29,727 nucleotides of DNA, taken from the NCBI GenBank assembly GCA_002189035.1, contig NEEC01000171.1, positions 1-29,727 of the forward strand, given 5' to 3'. Position numbers and translations under genes: made by a program. The stretch's first letter is position 1. Each line of letters starts with the position of its first letter. The notes below the pieces were generated by a model, which was given only the letters and a program-made list of their open reading frames with translations, was not told the DNA's origin and searched no databases. This stretch comes from Utricularia gibba. Lineage: Eukaryota; Streptophyta; Magnoliopsida; Lamiales; Lentibulariaceae. Shown piece by piece: positions 1 through 10,895 of the stretch.

Positions 1-2963
1 CAGGGTATGGCCCCATTCCCTTGTCCACACAATCCAAAACACTTCCCTGCTCCAGCAATGCTTGAACATGATCACTAGCAGCCACAGCATCGTCTTCTCT
101 AGGCTCCACTGGTTGTTTTCCAGTGACCAGCTCCAGCATCAACACTCCGAACCCGTAGACATCACATTTTTCGGTAACCCTCAGGTTCTGGCAGGTCAGC
201 TCCGGTGCAGTGTAGCCTGGTTCCCGTGCAGCCTGTTGTTTGGAAGATGCTTATCGAACTTGGTTAGAATTCGGGCCAGTCCAAAATCTGATATCTTGGG
301 GTTAAGGTTCTCATCAAGGAGAATGTTGCTCGGCTTGATGTTGTAGTGGATGATCGGAGGCTGGAACGAGTGGTGCAGGTAAGCTAGGCCTTTCGCTGTT
401 CCGAGTATAATGTTGAACCTGCTTTGCCAACTGAGTGCTTGAGATACCATCGATTCATGGAGCTTTGTCTGCAGGTTTCCTCCCGCTGCGAATTCGGATA
501 CAACAAGCTGAAGTTGGGGAGTCCAGTAGTAACCTCTCAGAGGATTCAGGTTTGGGTGCCTAGCTTTTGAAAGAAGTTTGATTTCTCGTTCGAATTCTTC
601 TTGAAACTGTAGAGTGTAGGTTGCTGTAAGCTTCTTGATTGCAACCACTGTGCCTTGTCCCCTCCAACGGAAGCTCTGTAAACAGTTCCAAAAGCGCCTG
701 CTCCGATTTCTGCCGACTTTGTTAACACAGCTTCGAGAGTGTTGTTGAGTAGATCCAAGCTCAACTCGGAGTCGAAGAAGATGAGCCTCCCGCTCCAAAC
801 TTGTCCGACTTTGTGGAGATGGACATATTGCTGCTCCCAAATGAAGTCCCACCAAAGACATCTGCTTCCTCACAGATAGGTTCAGCAGTGATATAATCAC
901 TACTCCAACCACAATCACTGCAGCTGCTGAAATGGCGACTATGGCGGAAACCGTGAAGAATCCGGGGTGCCTAAAGCTCGTGGAACGGTCTGCGTGCTTG
1001 TTTGGGTTTCTCATTTGGTTGCCGTAGGCGAATGGATCAAGAACCAGGGGCTTTGGCACATTAAGGATGCAGGGCTCCTTAAGCAATGGTGAACAAATGC
1101 CGCGGTTCCCATCGATAGCACTGGCATCTAGTGTCTGGAAAAACCTCCAGGAGGGACGGCCGACGAGCTGATTGTTTGAAACATTGGCAATGAGGAGATT
1201 CTCCAGTTTGGCAAAATGTTGAGGTATTTCTCCTGTCAGCTGGTTCATTTCCAGCCTAAGAACCTTGAGGTCGCTCAGCCGTGACAGTGATTCAGGTATA
1301 GGACCAGATATATTGTTGTATGATAAGCTTCTGCAGAGGATAAGACAGAAGAATGAAATCATGGAGATTACTTCCATAAAAAAAGAATGGAAAAGTGCAA
1401 GATCCCAGCACGGAAGAAGTTAACTCACAGCAGATACAGGGATGAACAATTGCCTATTTCCTCAGGTATTGGTCCTGTCAATGAGTTCCCATCAAGCTGA
1501 AGGATGCTCAAGCTGCCTGACTCACATATATCACCTGGAATAGATCCAATCAAGCTGTTTCTCCTGAAATCCAACACAGTGAGATTTGGGAAGTAACCAA
1601 GCTCCGGTGGTATACTAGATTCAAGTTGGTTATAAGACAAGTTCAAATATCTCAATTTGCTGAGTATCCCCATTTCTGCTGGGATTTTCCCGCTGAGATT
1701 GTTATATGACAAGTCCAGAACTTGTAATGTGTCTGCGAGCTTGCTCGAAGCCAGAGGAATCATCCCATTCAGCTTGTTTCTTGAAAGATCCAATTCATCA
1801 AGACTCTTGTCAAACAAATTCTGCGGAATGCTACCGTTGATGCTGTTTTGACTCAACCTCAGAACTGACAAGCAACTAGTGGACTCACCCAATGAGCTGG
1901 GAATGGCTCCAGTCAGCTGGTTATTGGACAAGGACACAAATTTCAGAAGCTTCATAGAACCCATGGATGAAGGAAGAGATCCAGTCAAGGCATTGTTGGA
2001 GAAATCCATGTACTCCAATGCATTCATCTGATCAATCCATTGAGGGAAAGATCCAGTGAGACCATTGTCAGACAAACTCAGGAACTTGAGTGCTTTCATC
2101 TTTTGCAGTGATTCTGGGATTGTTCCAGTTATCAGATTCTTGCTTAAATCCACCTGATTTAGATGTGGGCACGAGGCAATATCTTCAGGCACTGAACCCG
2201 ATATCTGGTTTTCATGTAAATCCAGCACCTTCAAGTTATACATCATGGAAATGCCCCCAGGAATTGAACCAGTGAGCGCATTTGCGGAGAAATCTAGAGT
2301 TCGAATCCTCGACAGCGTCCAAAATCCATCGGAAACTTGACCAGAGAAGCGGTTACTGGACAAGTTGAGATGATTAAGAACACTGCATTGTCGCAAAGTA
2401 CTTGGAATTGGTCCTTCAATGCGGTTCCCTGCCAAAGAAAGATGCCGAAGAGAAGAACAGTTCTGGAACAAGTTATCAGGCAACGGCCCCGACAGTGAAT
2501 TCATGGAAAAATCAAGGAACTGGAGATTTGAAGCCATGGAAAGAGACAAAGGAGCTGTCCTGAGAAGCCATTGTTGCTAAGATTGAGCCTTTCGAGATTC
2601 GGCAGGAGAAGCAACTCCGGACTTATCTCGCCGGAGAAACTGTTCCCGACAGGGAAAGCGTTTTGAGAACTGTAGCTTCTCCAGGCCCCTACCGAGCTTC
2701 CCGGACAACCCGAGACCATCAAAGAGAAACCGCCGTCACACGGCGGTTAACAGCACCGCACTCTATGAATCTCCATGCGCAGGGAACTCATCCTCCGCGT
2801 TCCATGAATCCAGAGAGTTACGGGTGTCAGCGATGCCGGATTTGAAGGCAAGTAGCCCCAGAACCTCATCATTTAGAAGCCCAGTATTTTCTCCGGCGAA
2901 ACCTCCCCCAACAGAAGCAAAACACACAAGAAGAAGAAGATGGAGCATGAAAAAGTTGCCCAT
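1..2963 (-). CDS. LRR receptor-like kinase, At3g28040-like, probable pseudokinase; 3' end outside window; frame broken at nine sites
   Basis: Plasma-membrane receptor kinase of the LRR-RLK clade that includes At3g28040 and PXC2. It starts at ATG 2963 with a signal peptide (hydrophobic core [12 protein letters not shown]), an N-terminal cap and about twenty LRRs. One intron (1331–1428, GTGAGT…CTGCAG, phase 2) splits an LRR after 'GNCSSLYLL', a position I recall from relatives. A transmembrane helix follows (about 900–960), then the kinase: VAIKKL lysine near 640, SDFGLAR near 290, and HYNIKPSN near 340 where active kinases have HRD. The catalytic Asp is Asn, so phosphotransfer is doubtful. The reading frame runs open to base 1. 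The frame changes by one base near 2783, 2722 (insertion), 2670, 2646, 2552, 862, 790, 660 and 217, yet the conserved sequence resumes each time. I infer consensus errors; a recent pseudogene is the alternative. Family assignment is firm. Confidence 0.9.
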
Positions 2964-4627
2964 TTTCCGCAGAGACTTTTTTAGTGAAGAAGCATTAGTA
3001 CCCAGAGAAGGAGGAGAAAAAAGTTGATGGGTTGGTGTTCACGGGAAGATGAAAGACAGACAGGGGGAAGAAACCAGCTTTTGAGTGGTGCTTCTTTTAG
3101 AGATGAGATAGGAGAAGTGGCTCACCAAGGCCTTGTTCCATTGCCTCTGTTTTGCAGCATGTTCACCAGATAGTGATTAGCTTCTAACTTGTGTGTTTGC
3201 ATTATATGCTGCAGGAATCCCCATGTGCTGTCCTGTCACCTCCCTTTCTTCCGTCTTGTTCAAAGATCCTTCCTGTTTTATGAAGATCAAAACCATCAAA
3301 CACACTTCTGCCCAAGTCCTCCCTCTTGAAGGAGTGCCTGAAGACCACCAAAACCTCCCTAAAACAAGCAGGAAGAAGCCATGATCATAGGATGGTAACA
3401 TCAGACTCAGTATTTAAGAGAAACAGTTAAAAACAACGGTTTAAAAATGGAGTCACGGGTGGCCCGACCGAGCGAGCACGCCCGTGAAAAAAGCAGGACA
3501 TGTAGGGCCGGACCGGACCCGGTCCACTCTGTCTTCCGCCTCATTTCATGCCACTTGCTGATAAACTATGACTTTTTATGCGAGAAATAATTCACGCAAA
3601 ATCCAGATGTGGAAAACGGCATATACAAAACACAAAAGAGAATAATTGGGAAGAAGCCCATGTGAGCGAGCATGTTGCCTAGCCTGGGTAGGGATCTCGA
3701 GCCGGTCCCAAGTCCACAACTGTCTCCTCCCGCTTGCCGTCAACCAGACCCGAATCCAAATGTTGACATGAAACCGAAGGAGCCATCCTTCATGGACCAC
3801 GCCTGAATGTGGGTCGGAGTCAGGTGCACCGAGCTCGCTCCCATGGGCTGGCGGCGCCGACCGACTTGATGCACCTTCGGACACACAAAGGGATCACAGC
3901 AGATGGGCTGAAATCCTGTGCGAAAGTGGCTTTCGGGCACACCGGTTGCGTGTCGGACCGGGACGGAAGAGAAAGGAAGGGACTTTCGATTTCCCATATG
4001 TAGTGTTATTACAACCCAAAGTATGTCTAAACACACACACACACACACACACACACGAACTTACCCTTCCTTTTTTGGTAAGTAATTCTTTTATTGCTAA
4101 AAAATGAAATAATTATATATATATAACTATACTTGTAAAATATGAATGATATTTATTACATACAATTTTCTATAAGTTAACTATAGTTTATTCTATCAAA
4201 TATATTGATTTTTTGTACTTGTATTTATTGATATTTTATAAATTATATATTTTTTAATGATTTCAATAATAGACATAATTGATTTCAAAGGTTTGTTATT
4301 ACTTCGATTTCAAATAATCTATAATGAAATTTTTATAATTCTTTTGATTTTAACTTATATTTTTTATGTAATAATCTATAAAAGTATATTTTATTGATTT
4401 CATTTAGAATGTAACACTTGCAAAAAAAGATCATTTGCAAATTGGTGCATAATTCCAACCAACATTGGAAAAATAAAGATCAGAAACTTGTACATGTTTT
4501 ACAAAAATTGGAATAAAAAACAACACATTATTTTTTATTTCCTATGGATAGAGCATGCATATTCACATACACAAAAATAGTCCTAGAGGTAGCAAAAGGC
4601 CAAGCTGTGTAACTCCCTCAGCTTCTG
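2964..4627. other. Intergenic region between receptor kinase and bHLH gene
   Basis: The first 150–200 bases are probably the 5' UTR and proximal promoter of the minus-strand receptor kinase. Bases 3450–3960 are a GC-richer island with no credible coding frame. From about 4060 to 4560 the sequence is very AT-rich and is followed directly by the 3' UTR of the bHLH gene. I found no terminal repeats, transposase or reverse-transcriptase motifs. Confidence 0.6.
4031..4056. repeat. (AC)13 microsatellite
   Basis: Thirteen uninterrupted AC units at the boundary between the GC-richer island and the AT-rich stretch. It is likely to be length-polymorphic. Confidence 0.95.
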
Positions 4628-7014
4628 CTACAGATTTCTGCTTCTCTTGGATCCGCAGGAGCAGCCCTCCAGGTCCTTGTTCAGCTTCTGAAAGTGCATA
4701 ACAAATCATGAGTCAGCGATGAAATGCACACGAAATCCGAAGCTTCAGCATTCTGAAATGTGTGTTCTGAAGCTGGTGGTTACCTGAACTTGAGTTTGCA
4801 GGCTTTTGATGTGCTGCACAGCTAAATCCAACATGTCTGCGTAGCTCGTTTGCTGATGCCATGGTGAGTTTGCAGCGCATTAGATTAAGTGCTGAGTAAC
4901 GCGATTGTATGAATCAGTAAAATGGGAGAACCTTGTCCATGTTGGGGACTAGATCTTGCAGCTTCTTCAGCTTCCCGCTTATTCTCGTTCTTCTCTCCTG
5001 TCGACAAAACGAACTGAATCACACACGTGTTCGTTCACAAACACCCTCATTCTTTGTTCTGTGAAACGGATACCCACCCGTTCTGCAATGCTTCGAGGAT
5101 GGGTGGCGCATCCGCGCTTGGCCCTGATCTTGCATGGAACTGAATCCAGGGGAATGTTCAGTAACTTATCCATGGAAGACATGCCCACCGTTGACGGCGA
5201 GATACAGAACTGCAGCTGCCATTACAAAACGCAGAATTTGAGCACAAAAATGAAGTGGAAAAAACGCGGGAGTATGGAGGGCGAGCAGGGTACCCGAGAT
5301 TGGGATTCCATGGAATCAAGATGCGAAGAGGTCGCCACGGAGAGGGGTTTGGCTCGCTGCTCGACGGGGAATAGGATGGGATGGGGGGCGTCGACGTGGG
5401 AGTGGTACTTGTCGCCGTGCTGCTCCGAATTCAATTGTTCGCTCCCACGATCCGACTCCTCGGAGATTCTCGACAGCGACTCCGATCGGTTGAAGCTCAG
5501 CCGCGCCGACGCGCTTCCGGCGTCGCACACAGACTTGGGGTTCCCCCTCGTCACCGGAAAACCCCTCCTCCCCCTGTAACACCAAAATTAAATGAATGTG
5601 GGCCCCATAAAGATGTTTTTAAAATAATAAAATATACGACTCCAGGTGTGGTGGTTGTCTGTCTTTATTTAAAAAGCCCAACTAGCCAACTAGGAGCGGA
5701 CCCACGGGGGCGGGGGACGGGGGCCGTCGCCCCCTAGAACTCCGCAACGGACGTCAGTCTTTTTACCCTTTTACCAGACTGTAAAAAAAAAAGTAACAGC
5801 CACCGGACAGTAAACCTCCGATCGCCGGTTCAACGGAGTCTTCCCCATTCAGCTCCACAGAACTCGAACATGTTCATGGAGCTCAAATGCAGCCGCAGAG
5901 GAGAAACACAGGAGAAGAGCAGCAGCCCACCCTCCCATCATCTCCTCCAGTTCTTGATCCCAAAAAAACACAGGCTTCTGAGGTCTGTGTTCGGAACAGG
6001 GAGGAGGAGGAGGTGGGGGAGGAGGCCCCTGTGATCCCATGTGGCCTAATATGAATAGGGTAATCGAAAACGAGACAGATCTGATGCTGTCACAGATCCA
6101 CACTAGTGACCTTGAGAATACAAGTCAAAAGCAACAGCTGTTGGGATAGCGGTATGAGGAGAAACCAATGGGCCTGGAATTATATTATATCCCTCTGCTC
6201 ACGTCACCTCCACCCACCTCCTCACCTCGTTCTGGTTTTGTCTGCTTCCTCCCTCTCTCAGTTTCTTTTGATTTGCAGGAAATAACGACAGGCCAAAAGG
6301 GAAATTCCGATTCCTCGGTGGCGGTTCATGTCTTTCAAGATACCGTACATGCATGGAATAGAAGAATTCTGGAGGAGGTAAAGGAGGTCACCGGAGAGGA
6401 CAAAGGTGATATTAAAGGCCTTTGAAATAAATAAGATTCTCTTTCATTTTTGTGGTCCTCTGTAATTGTTAGAGAAACATTAAAAAAACTGCAATTTGCA
6501 TGCAATGTATCCACCACGCCTTTTCCAGGAAACACAGAAGCTATTCCTATTCCTTGCCTCCACTAACCAAAACCAAGGCTCAGTCGTGCTTAAGCTGTCC
6601 GATTGTTAAAAGAGCAGACAGCGCAGCTCAGGCCATAGCAGTGGCTGAGAATCTTGGGTTCGGTGGAGGACAAGGGAGCGATTTAAGGAACGATAGCGAG
6701 TAGCAGGGGAGGGAGGGAGGGAGGGGTACCGTTTTTATTGGCGGAGACGGTGGCGGCGAGCTGGTTGATGAAGGCCGCGGGGAGCTGCTGTGGCGGACGA
6801 GAGAAGGGGAGAAAGAGGAAGGGGAGACGCAGAAGCCGTAGGAAGGCCTGAGTCCGATGGTGGTGTTGGCGGTAGCTTCTTCCACCATTGCAGAGGAATC
6901 ACAGGCCTCCTCCGTCGGGAAAAACCTCGCCGGTGCAAGACGGGTAGGCACGGATCCGTTGTGGGGGAGCCCGGAGGCGCCCGCGGAGGAAGACGAGGAT
7001 GAAGACTGATACAT
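4628..7014 (-). CDS. bHLH transcription factor, bHLH128/FBH-type
   Basis: Nuclear bHLH factor of the Arabidopsis bHLH80/81/122/128–130 group, which binds E-boxes. Coding exons on the minus strand: 7014–6730, 5573–5294, 5215–5078, 4997–4932, 4852–4784 and 4687–4628, all with GT–AG introns. The protein begins MYQSSSSSSS and has an RHSSSPAAFINQL motif in exon 1, RLSFNRSESLSRISEES in exon 2, then the basic region RAKRGCATHPRSIAER. Helix–loop–helix follows (GKLKKLQDLVPNMDKQTSY), ending CSCGSKRSRNL. The splice between AER and ERRTR falls inside the basic region. The SGKLKKLQ/QTSYADMLDLAVQHIK version points to bHLH128. Exon phases close to 900 nt (299 aa) only if one base is restored in exon 1 (C run near 6780) and one in exon 2 (near 5563). 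Intron 1 is long at 1156 bp. Confidence 0.88.
6706..6726 (+). other. G-quadruplex motif at bHLH exon 1/intron 1 boundary
   Basis: Five G tracts (4,3,3,3,4) separated by single A bases. On the minus strand this is a C-rich tract starting three bases into intron 1 of the bHLH gene, right after the GTA of the splice donor. The G-rich strand is the template strand of that gene. Confidence 0.85.
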
Positions 7015-7576
7015 TCCAACAAAAGGGACTTACCCACACCCCAGAAACCTCAAGCACAGGCAGAAGCTGTAAAACGTTAAGGGCAAGAGGCGTGAGGTGG
7101 GACGAGGAGGAAGCAATGGAGTGATGAGGGATTTTTAAAAAGAGGGAGGTGGATGCAACTTGGCCATGAAAAGTAGAGGAGCAGTGATGGCAACACCAAT
7201 AAAAACAAAACAAAAAAACCGATGCTCATTCCATCTTTCCCCAAAACACACAACCCAACTCTAAAACTCCACTCTTCGTCTCCAAAAGCAGCCATACCCA
7301 CCCGTCTTCTCTTCTAACACATTAAGATTAATGTTAGAAGTGCCCAATTTTGGAACTCACTGCCACTACTTCGGATTGGGCTGTCTGCTTGAGATTCGGA
7401 TCGAACAACTCCCGAACGCACCTGCTATTTTTGGAAAGGTCAAGATTCCGAATCTTTTTTTTGGGAAAATATTCTCACAATAAAACCCCTAAAGCCTATG
7501 TTCAGTAATTTTTATCGTTGAGAAATAAAATCGAATTTATTAATTTATTCCTTGGTTGTTTTTAATTTCTCGAGTC

Positions 7577-7654
7577 TGGGCTTTCTTGTTACCGAAGCGT
7601 GGGCTGGGCTTGTTAGCCCAATAAGAAATCAATGGGCTGGTTAGTAATGGCCCA
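7577..7654. promoter_or_regulatory. Site II (TGGGCY) element cluster in a divergent promoter
   Basis: Six TGGGCT/GGCCCA hexamers lie at 7577, 7600, 7605, 7615 (reverse), 7633 and 7649 (reverse). They sit about 570 bp upstream of the minus-strand bHLH start and about 950 bp upstream of the plus-strand trihelix start. Site II elements are TCP-factor targets common in promoters of plant growth and housekeeping genes. Use in either direction is inferred. Confidence 0.5.
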
Positions 7655-8595
7655 TATGGAGTGATTAGGGCTTGATGCTTGCTAATCTGTCTTTTAATTT
7701 CTTTTTTTTAGAAAATTTCTTAAAATTGATTGAAATTTCAGATTAAATTTTTTTAAAATTTCGAAAATAACTTCTAAACTCCATAGTGAGCTATGATGCA
7801 CAAATATGGGTTCATGTATTTAGGGATATACGGATACGCGTAGAAGTATTCATGAAACTTATATGTGTACATATTTATAATAAAAATAAAATAATAATTA
7901 TAGAATTGAATGAATTTATTGAATAATATATATATATATATTTATTTATTTATTTATTCTTTTTAATGAAAATTTATTAAATATGTGCACATGAATGATG
8001 AATCGGTATATCGAGTATGTAAATTTGTATAAAACAGGAGAATTAGTGTATGATAAATAGTGAGTGATTGTGTCAATGATTTTTCATGTTTTTTTCTAAT
8101 AAAAGAAAAAATATGCTAAAATTACAGTCAAGGTAGAAACTGGTTTGAGAAAGGGCTGTATTTTTTTTTTAGAATAAGAACAGGGAAGACAAAATATAAG
8201 GAAAGTGTTCCATGTTTGGGGGTGGGGGTTTTGCGTCTTTTTCTCCTTGAGGGAGATTCTTTTTCCGCGTCTGTCTTCGTCGTCGATGCCGTACTTTAGC
8301 AGCAGTGAGCCCGATAATCGAGCCGGGAAAAACGTTGGCGCCGTGGGCGGGGTAATATCCGAGGGCTGCTGAAGTCAAGGTGAGTTCATAGCGATTATCT
8401 GCCCACTCACGAACTCATCAGAAGATGGGAGTTTTTGGGTTGTTCTTCATCAGGGTTGAGTAAAGGAACTGTTGTTTACATCTTTTTACTTGCGAATTTG
8501 ATGGGGGTATTTTGAAATTGCGCGGTTCTTGTGTCTCCCTGTTGGATGAGTTGTGGGTGGTGTTGCATGTAGTTTGAGGGAAATCGGGAAAGGTG
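7655..8595. other. Intergenic and probable 5' UTR of trihelix gene
   Basis: AT-rich from 7680 to 8165, with no coding signal. From about 8200 composition rises, which suggests a transcript leader. A donor-like AAG|GTGAGT near 8379–8386 and an acceptor-like TGCATGTAG near 8564–8572 suggest one 5' UTR intron. This is inferred from splice consensus only. Confidence 0.35.
7927..7957. repeat. (TA)7 followed by (TTTA)4 simple repeat
   Basis: A dinucleotide TA tract runs directly into a tetranucleotide TTTA tract in AT-rich intergenic DNA. Confidence 0.85.
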
Positions 8596-9848
8596 ATGAT
8601 GCCTCAGCCAAGAAGGAAGAAATGGGCTGAGGCGGAAGAGAGGACTCTGATTGAAAAGTACGGAGAAATGATTTGCGATGGGAGTTTGTGTAAAATGAAA
8701 ACGAGGGAGAAGAAGTACAGACCGATCGCTCTTTATGTCAATTCTGTGCACCATGCTCGTGACCCGGTGACATATCCATGGCAGTGGACTTGGAAAGATG
8801 TGTCAACAAAGGTGCAAAATATGAGGCATCAGTATGCATTAGTGAAGCAGAAGATTAAGAGGCAGGAATGTTCAGTTCGGGGATCAGCCGAGGAAGAGTA
8901 TGATTGGATGGAGGGGATAACACATTGGTCCAATTTCCTAAGATATAAGGAGGTGTTTGGAGATGTTCCTCTAGCACTTGTGGCTAGTGGTGGAGTTGCA
9001 AGGGGAGTGAATGCACTGGAGGATTTGAAGGGGGTGATCATGAGCTTGATATTCTACAGTTTGATCCGATGGTTCCAGTAGGAGAGGCGGATTTCGTAGT
9101 CGAAAACGGGGTGGTTGATGTGGGATTCAACTATGATGCCGGTTACAGTGGAGGAGGTAATAAGAGTATGGTTTCTGCAAAGGAAGGATTTGTATGTGAG
9201 GACATTGAACCGAGTCCATCAGATTTGAGGAAGAAGAAAAAGGGGTTGAAAGTATCCGAGAGGAAAACCTGGGCCTTCGTTGCGAACCAGTTAAACCATT
9301 TGAGGAAGCTGGAAATTCATCTGGAGCAACGAGATGCGGAGCGAGAGAGGGAGATGCAAAGGAGAGAAAACCATCAAATTGAGATGGAAAAAGAGCACCA
9401 AAAGAAGTTAGAAGGGATGGAAAAGGAAAGGGAAATCAGGAAGAATACCAGGGAAAAGGTGAGGAGACAGTTACTTGAGGAATGGCAAACTATAGAGAGG
9501 GAAAATGAAGAAAGAGAAAAGGGCAGAAGAGAAGAGGAAATTAAGCATGAGATAGAGTTAGAAGAGAGGCTAAAGAGGAGAAGATTAGAATGGAAGAAGA
9601 GAATGAATGAAATGGTAAGTCAGCACAGGGAAGAAATGAGCCAACTTCAGGCTAGAGTACTACATGACCAACAAACTATTGCCAATCAGTTTCTTGGACT
9701 TGTTTCTCAGTGGGCTGGTCATCCTTCTGGAATTTCTGATCACGCTGCTGCAAGTAGCCATTACTTGCCACAGAACTTGGACCATGTTCACGGAGACGCA
9801 CGGGAAGATGGTAATAACCAGGAAGATCAGTTCATCGTTGATGGGTAG
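8596..9848 (+). CDS. Trihelix/Myb-SANT-like DNA-binding protein with long coiled coil, single exon, one frameshift
   Basis: Putative nuclear DNA-binding protein. The start is the first of two adjacent ATGs (8596, 8599). The N-terminus (KKWAEAEERTLIEKYGEMI … WQWTWKDVSTKVQNMRHQY) has the spaced tryptophans and basic helices of plant trihelix domains. A linker follows, then a highly charged Glu/Arg/Lys coiled coil over roughly residues 200–340, and a Gln-rich tail ending FIVDG. The frame changes at a five-G run (9030–9034): the first frame stops at 9081, while the second carries the continuation (HELDILQFDPMVPVGEADF) beginning before that stop. One restored base gives 417 aa. I cannot name an exact orthologue. 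A chromatin-associated coiled-coil protein with a SANT-like domain would look the same. Confidence 0.82.
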
Positions 9849-10259
9849 TACTTGCTGGAGGATCGTCGGTGCTACAAGTTCGTGATTGTTGGAAATTTGC
9901 AGTTTTCCCACCCGGGTGTCGGTGTCTTGTGCATATAGAAGCTGCACATTCTGTATTCTCTTAGTCATTTTTTATTGCTATGCTTGATCACAGTCTAGAT
10001 CAAATGTAATCTGTGCTTTATGTATATCCAAAATTCATCCTGAAGCTGATTCCACTGTCTTCATTTTGATGTATCCTTCTCCATCAGCGACAATAAAATG
10101 TCACATGTCACAGCACAGTTTCAGTGACCTCATTTACCCATTTCCTGTTCTGGGTCCTTCACCTACCTTCTCTACGGAATATTTCTAACCTGCAAGCTCT
10201 CCATATCCTCCTGTAACGAACGCTTGATCTGACTGCACCTGATCATGAATCTCACAACT
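9849..10259. other. 3' flank of trihelix gene
   Basis: Probably the trihelix 3' UTR followed by a short intergenic spacer. No coding frame or RNA gene is evident. Confidence 0.5.
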
Positions 10260-10762
10260 TGAAGCCGAAGTTCTAGGGTCAACCCGCGATAGCATCAACA
10301 GAATCAAGTGCAGCATTCGTATCCGGGACAGTTGCGCTCAAACCTGAAATCTGTTTGCCAAGAAAACCACATTTTCAGTTGGATCGGCTGCCTCAGAATC
10401 AGAGCGCGCAATGGATGGAATTATGGAAGGCTGTTCAAAGTCCTTGGCAGCATTCCTCCTCTCTATGACAAACTGCTGCATTCTGCTTCTTTGGATGCTA
10501 AAGACCTGGGCCAGGTGCAGTCTCCCAATCAGCAAGTAGCCAACTTGGCCCCCTCCCCTACTTGCTGCTGCGAACTGCGAGGGATGGAAAATCGAATTTT
10601 TCTGAAAGATGTTATTTGAAGTGAAATTCGTTGATGTTGGCATTTTTTCTCGATATGCGCGAAAAGAATAAAGTATTGCATCAATTCCCATCAAATTGCA
10701 GATTGCAACATGCTCTCCGGCAGATATCCGCCGGCAGGTGGTGGTGCAACCGTCGTCGCCAT
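10260..10762 (-). other. Possible small minus-strand gene, unrecognised
   Basis: On the minus strand an ATG at 10762 opens a 23-codon frame starting MATTVAPPPAGGYLPESM, which looks like a real N-terminus. Acceptor-like TTTCAG sites occur near 10605 and 10338. Downstream frames give plausible peptides (QQFVIERRNAAKDFEQ; GLSATVPDTNAALDSVDAIAG then stop near 10285). I could not assemble a continuous model with canonical donors, and I recognise no family. It would be divergent to the phosphatase gene. It may be a genuine short multi-exon gene or chance open frame. Confidence 0.25.
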
Positions 10763-10895
10763 TTTCAGGGTAGATGCTGAGTTTCCGATTTATAAGCGAG
10801 ACCAGAGGGTGTGGGATAATGAGAACCACCCCTGATCGCTATGACTGCTGAACTCTCTTCCCTTTGTTCTTTCTTTTCACAATTTTCATCTGACC

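Noticed and set aside
3576-3884. Minus-strand 102-codon open frame in a GC-richer island
   Set aside because: No recognisable domain, no homologue that I know, overlaps another unrelated frame, and lies between AT-rich flanks without splice context.
4060-4560. AT-rich stretch considered as a MITE or other transposon remnant
   Set aside because: No inverted terminal repeats or target-site duplication could be seen by eye.
5849-6103. Minus-strand frame with a poly-proline run
   Set aside because: It sits inside the bHLH intron 1 and the prolines come from a GGA/GGG simple repeat.
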